Notes under the pieces: model-generated
Told to the model about the DNA's origin: nothing
The model's database searches: none
The model's input: only the letters and a program-made list of their open reading frames with translations
Shown: in pieces, positions 57,196 through 64,000 of the stretch
Layout of the letters: each line of letters opens with the position of its first letter
How positions within the stretch are numbered: position 1 is the stretch's first letter
Assembly (NCBI GenBank): GCA_000467715.1
Contig: AJFK01000112.1
Coordinates: forward strand, 124,001 to 188,000
Direction of reading: 5' to 3'
Length of the DNA stretch: 64,000 nucleotides
Source of the DNA: Hysterium pulicare CBS 123377
Lineage: Eukaryota; Ascomycota; Dothideomycetes; Hysteriales; Hysteriaceae
Translations under genes and position numbers: made by a program

Positions 57196-58188
57196 ATGGT
57201 CTACTACTTCACCAGCAACGTAGTCAGTCCGTCTGCTTTCATATATGTTGGCAAAGATAAGGTAGAAAGTACGAGGGAATCTGTTCACATCGGCACGGCT
57301 ATGCACTGATTGTGAGGTCTCAGATGAAGAATTGATCAAATACGGTCTCGACGAGGATGTCTGGTAAACATGGATCCTAATTTTACGTTTAAAGCTTTGG
57401 CTCTGACAATGCGTTACGGCGTTATAGGGTACGTAGTCCTGGTAAAAGGACGGGCATCTTGCACAAATTCATTCGTGATAGTTTCACGTCGACAACCTCT
57501 CGAGTGCCCACATATATCTCCGCATGAACGAAGGGGAATCATGGGAGGGAATATCTGAGCAGCTTCTAGAAGATTGTGCACAATTAACAAAAGCAAATTC
57601 AATTGAAGGTCTAACAGATGCCACTTCATTCCTTTTACAGAGGCTAAATTCCTCGAAGGGAATAAAAAGGACAACATCACCATCGTCTACACGCCATGGT
57701 CGAACCTTAAAAAGGATGGAAGTATGGCCGTCGGTCAAGTGGGCTTCAAAGACCAAAGGAAAGTACGTGAGCCAGTTTTCAGCCTAATTCTACCCCTTGC
57801 AGCTTCTCTAACCCAAACGCAGGTCAAGCGAATGCACGTAGTCCAGCGTGAAAACCCGGTCGTCAATCGTCTCAACAAGACAAAGATCGAGAAATTTCCC
57901 GACTTGAGGCAGGAGAAGGAGGCTAGGCAGAAGGAGCTGAGGCAGCGAGATAGAGCAGCGCAGCAAGTCCGGGTAAGCTTTAAGCCACCTTTAAAAATAT
58001 GAGTATGTTAATGCCTCGAGCTGATTTTTGTTTTGCTGTAGCAAAAGGAAGAGGCCCGAATCGCGAAAGAGAGGAAGGAAAAGGCCTGGCAGAGGGATCA
58101 TGCGTACGATGATATGATGTCTGAGGAAAACTTGGCGGCATCAAGTAATCAAGATCGGGAACCGGACTTTCTTGATGACTTCATGTAA
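57196..58188 (+). CDS. CCDC25: CCDC25 homolog (NFACT-R / coiled-coil protein)
   Basis: Seven exons (57196-57261, 57317-57363, 57428 alone, 57482-57608, 57659-57762, 57823-57972, 58042-58188) give 213 aa; human CCDC25 has 208. The NFACT-R domain reads [95 protein letters not shown] charged coiled coil ([20 protein letters not shown]) and an acidic end DFLDDFM follow. The W-F join (TG|G|TTT) needs one extra G that no single GT-AG intron supplies. It is present as a lone base flanked by TTATAG and GTACGT. Related NFACT-R domains act in ribosome quality control; the fungal protein's role is not settled. Confidence 0.88.
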
Positions 58189-58548
58189 AAGGCAGAGCAT
58201 GTTCGCCTCTAAGCCAAGCCCACCATAGTACACTGACTCATGTCGCCCATTCATGTTATTTCGACCGCTACGGCATTCACCTGTAGCCAGGAATATGCTG
58301 ATCTTCTTCTATCGCCTTCATGGTGGATGCGAAGGGTTCGGAATATGCAAGCCATTATTTGCGCCCCATTCGGCTTTGATCAATAGATGTCGGGTCGGAC
58401 GTTTGAGATAGGAAGGCACATCCCCATGCTCTCATTGAGCATTCGAATGTTATGCTGAAAGGCATCGTAGGATGTGATCCTCATTTGAATCTCTTCATTC
58501 TTCCTGACTCATGTCAATCAACCGGCTCTATTAAAGAATAATCGATTG
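58189..58548. other. Convergent intergenic region
   Basis: 360 bp between the CCDC25 and DUF1763-type stop codons. No ORF or element is recognised; likely 3' UTRs. Confidence 0.4.
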
Positions 58549-58836
58549 CTACGCGTACGCTTTGGACTTGACTACTCTCGTGGGACTACTCTGGTGGTAC
58601 CACACCAGGAGGATATTTTTCAAAACTCTGTGCTCCAATCCCTTCACCCGAGCAGCACCCTCAAGAAATTCTAGGGTATTTTCGACCTTTTGTTGATCAA
58701 AGTCCGCCACGTTCCCTTTTCGAAAAGCAAGTCGTAAACGATCCCGAAGCGTGAATCGGGCTGGTTTCGAGAATTGGATCGCTCGTAGGCCTTGACGATA
58801 TAAGTGACGATAAGAGCGTATGATGTCGGCGGACAT
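58549..58836 (-). CDS. Small LYR-type protein, DUF1763-like
   Basis: A single exon gives 95 aa from ATG 58836. The protein is basic with SADIIRSYRHLYRQGLRAIQ at its start, where HLYRQ fits the LYR motif of mitochondrial assembly factors. PARFTLRDRLRLAFRKG (with a downstream acidic-basic helix) and NTLEFLEGAARVKGLEHRVL follow. I recognise it as the fungal DUF1763-type family. LYR proteins generally bind acyl-carrier protein and help build respiratory complexes or Fe-S proteins; that role here is inference. The frame continues upstream to 58998 without improving the match, so the LYR-proximal Met is preferred. Confidence 0.75.
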   Translation of the reverse strand: MSADIIRSYRHLYRQGLRAIQFSKPARFTLRDRLRLAFRKGNVADFDQQKVENTLEFLEGAARVKGLEHRVLKNILLVWYHQSSPTRVVKSKAYA

Positions 58837-59208
58837 GGGAGAAAAAATGGCTTGAGTGTGATGGCCAAAGGCAAGGCTTAGGAATACACTTGGGGATTCG
58901 TAGATGGTTTGATGACCACGTGCCTCGGTAGAACCGGTTGGAACCTTGGCATGGCCCAGCCGCGCTACTTTTAAGCGCTTGCTCTTCACCTCCAACACTC
59001 AACAACTGAACTTCCATCAAGTCTTAGCTGCAACCCGCATCGCGGACTGTAGCCCCTAGAGCAAATCTTGTGGATTCAGATTCAACGCTGAACATGCTCT
59101 ATAGGAGTTGTTGACTGCTAACTGCTTAGGCTTTCTTCCCTTTGTCTTCTCCAGTCGGGTTTTTCTTTACAATCAGGCGTCGTCCCATGACAGTGACGCA
59201 AAGACAGC
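58837..59208. promoter_or_regulatory. Shared divergent promoter, DUF1763 / DUF2293 genes
   Basis: 372 bp between start codons. The in-frame upstream extension of the DUF1763 frame covers part of it. No motif is assigned. Confidence 0.4.
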
Positions 59209-61885
59209 ATGACCAGAGTCCATCATCATTCGCACGTCGGGCTGACAAAATCATCCCTGTATCGTGCCAGAGTCGCGCGGAAGAAAAAGCCATATAAAAT
59301 CCTTCTGGAGTCCGTTACGCAGGAAAAGAAGAAACTGCATTCCGCCGTCCGTTGCTCTCTCGTGTCGAGTGACGAACTAAAGCACTGACACTTTGTCTAG
59401 ATTTCGTACGATGCACACGCCCCGGTCGGGTATACCTTTGTGCCCGCCGGGACTCCAGAGCTTACAGACTATTGCAAAGAGCTCTGTAGAAAACGAGGGC
59501 TCATTGCACATATTGTTTCGGTCAGACTTGTTGCGCTTGTTACGATTACCGGAAACTAACGAAGCTTGTAGGCCAAGCCCAAGAATAGGGCTCATGCGAA
59601 TCCGGACAAGATAGCCCATCATGTTCATCGTATTGGACACCATTTCCCAAATGAGGTTGTTGATCAAGCTTGTGATTGGCTTGGTTACGTTTATCGTGGC
59701 GGTATCTACCAGAAAACCATGAACAATTTGGGCACGGATGTCTTTGCACGCAGCCTTGCTACTCATGGAAGCAGATTGGGTCTCCACGATCGCCCCGTTA
59801 CCGTTCAAGAAACCAGCCAGCAAATCAAGGCAGCTATACTCGACCTATTTCCCAAGATTCCTGACAAAGACGCAGAAGCTATTGTCAAACATGCGTTTCG
59901 AGAAGTATCTAGCCGCTCTTCTTCCCCAGGCTATGGTGTGGTACTGATTCTCTTCTAGGGTACCAAGAGGGTAGGTAATGCGCAAGAACTACCTTTGCCA
60001 CGACGAGTCCAGCTTGCAGTGGTTGCCCATATCCGCCACGAGTACACAGATTATGACCAGCTTTTGAAGACGGGATCTTGGATGGATGCCAGACAAAAGG
60101 TCGAGGAAGCTTCGCTTGATCAGCTGCGGAGATGGCGTGGCGAGAATGAGACTGGAATTATAGAGATGGAGGAAACATTTCGTGAGGTCATTGTGCTGGA
60201 CGACGATGAAGATGACGGAGAGGATAGCAGTGAAGAGCAGTCCAGCACCGACGATGGAGAGCGAAGCATCGAGATATTCTCGAGCCAGGCAGCTGCTCAC
60301 GAACTTCAACCAGATGATGCACATGATGCCGAATGGACTGATATGCACAGCACGAATCGTGCACCTGGCAAGGTATATTTCGTAAGACCTGCACCTCGAC
60401 GGACTCGTGTCGTCCAACCTCGATCTGCTGCGGTGTATTCCAACCCACGCACGGCGCCCACTCTTGTCACAGCACCTCGTTTCAGAAAGGAGCCAGCTTC
60501 GCTCAGCTATAGCCAAGCACATTCAAGACCCGTTCGCCATCTCCTTCCGCCCGTGCCAACTGCAAGTTATAGGCGCGAGGTGCATCATGAGCGCGATGAC
60601 CGTCGACTCGTGCTCGAGACGTAAGGAGAGATGGTATTCTCGCATAGTCCAACCTGCTCATATTGAATAGGGCTCCGAAAACCCCATTCACTCCATCTGC
60701 ACTTGATCAACCTTTGCGATATTGCGATGAACACGGAAGGCTCTACAATGTGAGTGTTCCCGGATCATTGCCCTTAACTGACTTGATATGTCTTGCATGG
60801 CTGGTTTCCGCCACAATATATTCATACCCGATATCGACTTGCGTATATCCACACTATATCTTTAACCCAGGCGAACATAAAAGGTAGTAGTCTTGTCATG
60901 GTCACCGAATCGTTTAGTCTTTGACGCGAAACTGGCTGTGCAAGACATAGCACTTCCGAAATTTCTAAGTCAAGGGCGCTGACTTAGCTAGCTACAACGC
61001 ATTGATGACAGTTCATCCACGCCGCCGAATCACAGCTCAAATTACTTACGAGCTACAGAGGCTGTTCATCATACCCACTTACCACAAAAAGCCCCTTTCC
61101 AAAAGCATGCTCCGCTACATGACCGCAGAGATTTTCTCCCTCCCCCCATTCCAATAGCCCTGACAAACAGAGACCGCCAGCCGATAAGGTATGTGCATAG
61201 TAGAGAACATACAGTTCAGGAAAGCGATGTCGCAATCCCATCGATAGAGCGGGATATTCCCGAGCCTGCTGAATTGTCTTCCATGCGGAATCTTGACATT
61301 GCACAAAGATCACACGATGATCGTGCATCGGGCTTGATTGACCCTAACGCATTATATCGAGGTCAGATGCTACAAGGACAAGTCCAGAATGAACGCCACC
61401 AATTTGCAAAGCGCAAGTCGTGGCCTTCTCCCCGACGTGATATTCCACATGATCTGGAGCCTTGTGTGCCCAAAAGACAGAAGGTCATCCGCGATCAAAT
61501 GCAATATACGAACGACGGCAGGTTTCAGGACTCACGACAAACAGATGTGATTGACCTTACATCCAGCCCACGGAAACCACTTGGCTACGTGTCGCAAGCG
61601 TCATATCCTTCAGAAGAGCCACAGCCACAGCCATCAACATCAAGATTTCGTTCTGCTTTCGATCGGAGTCAACCGATATACAATCAGAGCGCATACGCAC
61701 AGCTAGAGCGGTCCCCCTCGATTCCTCGGGCAGATGAGCGTTTCTTCATTACCGAAAATGAGCATGTTGACTCCAGTGCGAATTGGCGGCACGCTAACCA
61801 AGATGGCCTGAATGATCAGTATCAAAGCCGAGCGATCAAGCGATATGTCCCACAGAATCAAATTGTGGATTTATCCTACTCCTGA
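59209..61885 (+). CDS. DUF2293-family protein with SUMO-interaction-like motif
   Basis: Supported exons are 59209-59346, 59401-59520, 59572-59904, 59959-60620, 60671-60749 and a final exon from about 61220 to 61885 (665 aa if these join directly). The N-terminal part is the DUF2293 domain: SLYRARVARKKKPYKILLES, GYTFVPAGTPELTDYCKELC, AHANPDKIAHHVHRIGHHFP and VVDQACDWLGYVYRGGIYQ. An acidic segment (VIVLDDDEDDGEDSSEE) follows, then a long Arg/Pro/Ser-rich tail. Near the end, QTDVIDLTSSP has the shape of a SUMO-interaction motif. The 470-nt gap 60750-61219 is long for this genome and may hide another exon, so the C-terminal join is provisional. No biochemical function is known. Confidence 0.75.
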
Positions 61886-62885
61886 GGATGAAAAAGCCTA
61901 CACCAATGGCTAAAGCTCGTTTGAGACCTCGTTGCTCTTGAATTGTTGACCGAAGCTCATTTCACATCTTGTTGGGTCTCAGTAAGTGAAATCATTTTGT
62001 GTTTGGACGCTGCTCCGCCTCTGCCATTCAATCAAGGCCACCATTCATCGTCCCCTCCATAAACGGTTCAACCTTTGCTTGGAGCAATGAATCTAAGTCT
62101 GTAGCTTATATATACCCTGGCAATGACCTATTATTGTGGGCCAATTCTTCGATGGGTCCTCCAAAGGGCGCATGGGTTCTGGATGTTACTTCGACGTGAA
62201 TCTGACGGTTTCCAGGGAAATTTACCACGTATAAGGCTCATCAATCAGTAAAAGCGTTCACGTCCCTCGAATTTGGACAATGAGTCTCGATAACAATTTC
62301 CTTTCTGCGCCCACCACAGAGGATTGCTGCGTCAAGTTGAAAATACCACTATACTAGGTGTATCTGAAGGTATTTTTTTGACCTTCAAGTTAGAAGACGA
62401 CTATTCAAGAAGGTGAGTAATCCGATCTTTCCAAGCAAGTGGCAGAATTTGATGTCCACAGCCTGCAATGCGAAAGGAGGGCTCTTAAGCACTATTTTCA
62501 TAAATGGCGTGCACTTAGGATTCTTGGTGGAGAGCATGCTTGTGCGGGCTTTAGGCAGACAATTCGGACCCGGGGAGAGCAGAAAAACACTTACGAGGCA
62601 AGTGTGCGGGGGCTGGAACCTGTATGAGTTATTGATGGGAAAACTGAATGTATTGTTTTGAAGCTCCGAACCTCCGTAAAATAAAACATGTCGATTTGAC
62701 CCTACTTGTGGTTTGCCATAGCTAATACTAGATGTGACCGCCTACTGGACACCATTTAAGTGCCCTGGCTCTTAGTACAGAATATAGAGCCGAGACGATC
62801 TTAACCACACCCACTACACACACTTCGCTTGAACTATTCTCAGGTCTGGGGAACTCCCAAACTGCAATTCCAACAAAAGTTGTTA
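61886..62885. other. Intergenic region upstream of TYW2
   Basis: 1.0 kb between the DUF2293 gene and TYW2, both on the plus strand. ORFs of 62-82 codons occur without domains. The region should hold the TYW2 promoter; no specific element is seen. Confidence 0.4.
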
Positions 62886-64000
62886 ATGACTGAAAATGAG
62901 CGTAAATTGGGATTTATCGTCCCTAAGCAACTGGTCAACCACGTCAAATCGGCCCTCGAACGTCATGTTCAATTGAACCGCGAATCGAAAATCCGTCCCC
63001 ACTCAGAGCATACTACTATTCCACAACACTCCTTCGTGGTTCCCACCAATATCTCAGCGCCGGTCCACAACAAATTTGAGGATGTAGCACACTACTTTGA
63101 AAAAGAAGCAATCCTCATAGGCCTTGAGCTGCAAGCCTATGTAGACGAAATATCCTTCACCAGCTACAAAGCTGGGTCCATCAGCAATCATCCTTGGTCA
63201 AAACGAGGCAATCCACTTCTTCGTGTAGTTGAATCATGGCTTCAAGACTTGCCACCTACCATTCTCCCATCTCTTGAACTTGAGATCAATCCGCTTCTCA
63301 CCACGTTTCCAAACACTTACTCCGTCTATACACCCATGCTACTTCTACCACCTCACATATACCAAACTTCTCAATGGGAAAGGCTCATCACCACGTTAAG
63401 CAGCAAAACAGATCTCACTCATGTTCTTTACCAAAATCTAGTAACCACAGTAGGTTGTTCACACCTCGCCATCAATGCACCTATTCCGCTTCGAAAGTCT
63501 CACTCCCAGTGCGACGGATCCGAGGAAGGTGTGAACTTCCTTCGTAGTCCTACTTCTCTAACACCTCTATACGGCAACTTTGGACCTTTACCGACGACGA
63601 ACCCGATATTGTATCTAAACCCGACTTCTACAGATTTCGCGTCGGCATTCTGGGTGTCGGTACGTCAAAACGGTATCCAGCAGACTTGGGCTCCGCTCTA
63701 CACAATGTTCTCGCGAGGGAACATCTCCGAGAAGACTCGGCTACTCTCATTACCTTCCGTGATTGATCTCGCAAAGGAGAAAGAAGGATGCACGGCCGTG
63801 GATCTCTACGCCGGCATAGGATATTTTGCATTCAGCTACAAAAAGGCTGGTATCAAGAAAGTTCTTTGCTGGGAACTAAACCCCTGGAGTGTAGAAGGCT
63901 TGAGGCGCGGTGCACTCTCTAACAATTGGACTTCCGAGGTTCTATCGTCGACTTTTCTTTCTTCGGATTCCTCCGGCGAAGGCTTGCCCCACGACCCGAA
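62886..64000 (+). CDS. TRM12: tRNA wybutosine-synthesizing protein 2 (Trm12/TYW2), 5' part
   Basis: The frame is open without a stop from ATG 62886 to the window edge (371 codons), so the 3' end is missing. TYW2 transfers the aminocarboxypropyl group of SAM to the tricyclic base of tRNA-Phe. Diagnostic blocks are APLYTMFSRGNISEKTRLL (shared with Trm5-type enzymes), CTAVDLYAGIGYFAFSYKKA (SAM-binding loop) and VLCWELNPWSVEGLRRGAL. The N-terminal ~240 residues are less conserved, with PLYGNFGPLPT before the catalytic part. No intron is needed in the visible part. The pathway partner TYW4 lies 34 kb upstream in this window. Confidence 0.93.
   Translation, partial: MTENERKLGFIVPKQLVNHVKSALERHVQLNRESKIRPHSEHTTIPQHSFVVPTNISAPVHNKFEDVAHYFEKEAILIGLELQAYVDEISFTSYKAGSISNHPWSKRGNPLLRVVESWLQDLPPTILPSLELEINPLLTTFPNTYSVYTPMLLLPPHIYQTSQWERLITTLSSKTDLTHVLYQNLVTTVGCSHLAINAPIPLRKSHSQCDGSEEGVNFLRSPTSLTPLYGNFGPLPTTNPILYLNPTSTDFASAFWVSVRQNGIQQTWAPLYTMFSRGNISEKTRLLSLPSVIDLAKEKEGCTAVDLYAGIGYFAFSYKKAGIKKVLCWELNPWSVEGLRRGALSNNWTSEVLSSTFLSSDSSGEGLPHDP

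Noticed and set aside
57364-57481. Explaining the CCDC25 W-F join with a single non-canonical intron (TA-AG or GT-TA ends).
   Set aside because: Both would be outside known intron classes, whereas two normal GT-AG introns around one base explain the sequence fully.

Overview
This window is nuclear DNA of a filamentous ascomycete (Pezizomycotina). The evidence is gene content (a DCL1-type Dicer, a Git3-family glucose receptor, PPS1, fungal families that I recognise as DUF3112, DUF1763 and DUF2293, and a divergent histone H4) together with many short GT-AG introns of about 45-75 nt with CTRAY-like branch sites. I cannot place it to class from sequence alone. About 26 protein-coding genes are supported. 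I found no rRNA, no tRNA that survived checking, no CRISPR array, and no convincing transposon or virus-derived element.

Layout. 1-16.5 kb: tail of a Git3-type GPCR, DcpS decapping scavenger (-), DNA polymerase delta subunit 4 (+), PPS1 phosphatase (+), a DUF3112 membrane protein (-), an unknown acidic protein (-) and the 18-exon TRP channel YVC1 (+). 17-25.5 kb: a C2H2 regulator (+), a 3.7 kb gene-poor stretch, PI31/FUB1 (-) and ATG18 (-). 25.9-43 kb: TYW4/PPM2 (+), DCL1 (-), TAP42 (+), an IAH1-like GDSL esterase (-) and TSC1 (+). 43.5-54.4 kb: MLH1 (-), the tiny MZT1 gene (+), a membrane GNAT protein (-), a HAL4/SAT4 kinase (-) and SVF1 (+). 54.7-64 kb: a histone H4 variant (+), a 2EXR/F-box-like protein (-), CCDC25 (+), a small LYR-type DUF1763 protein (-), a DUF2293 protein (+) and the 5' part of TYW2/TRM12 (+), cut by the window edge.

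The genes are ordinary housekeeping and signalling genes, mostly in divergent pairs sharing 0.2-0.9 kb promoters. Two functional pairings are visible. Two wybutosine-pathway enzymes (TYW4, TYW2) share the window, and two TOR-pathway regulators (TAP42, TSC1) lie 3 kb apart with ATG18 nearby. I see no new multi-gene system. The most unusual signal is in gene structure. CCDC25 can only be read through with a 1-nt exon (or recursive splicing), the esterase needs a 10-nt exon, TSC1 starts with an 11-nt coding exon, YVC1 has 17- and 19-nt exons, the H4 variant is split into eight exons as short as 18 nt, and two genes use GC-AG introns. All exon coordinates were built by hand from splice signals, phase and family conservation. 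For the models given in full, the summed coding lengths are divisible by three.
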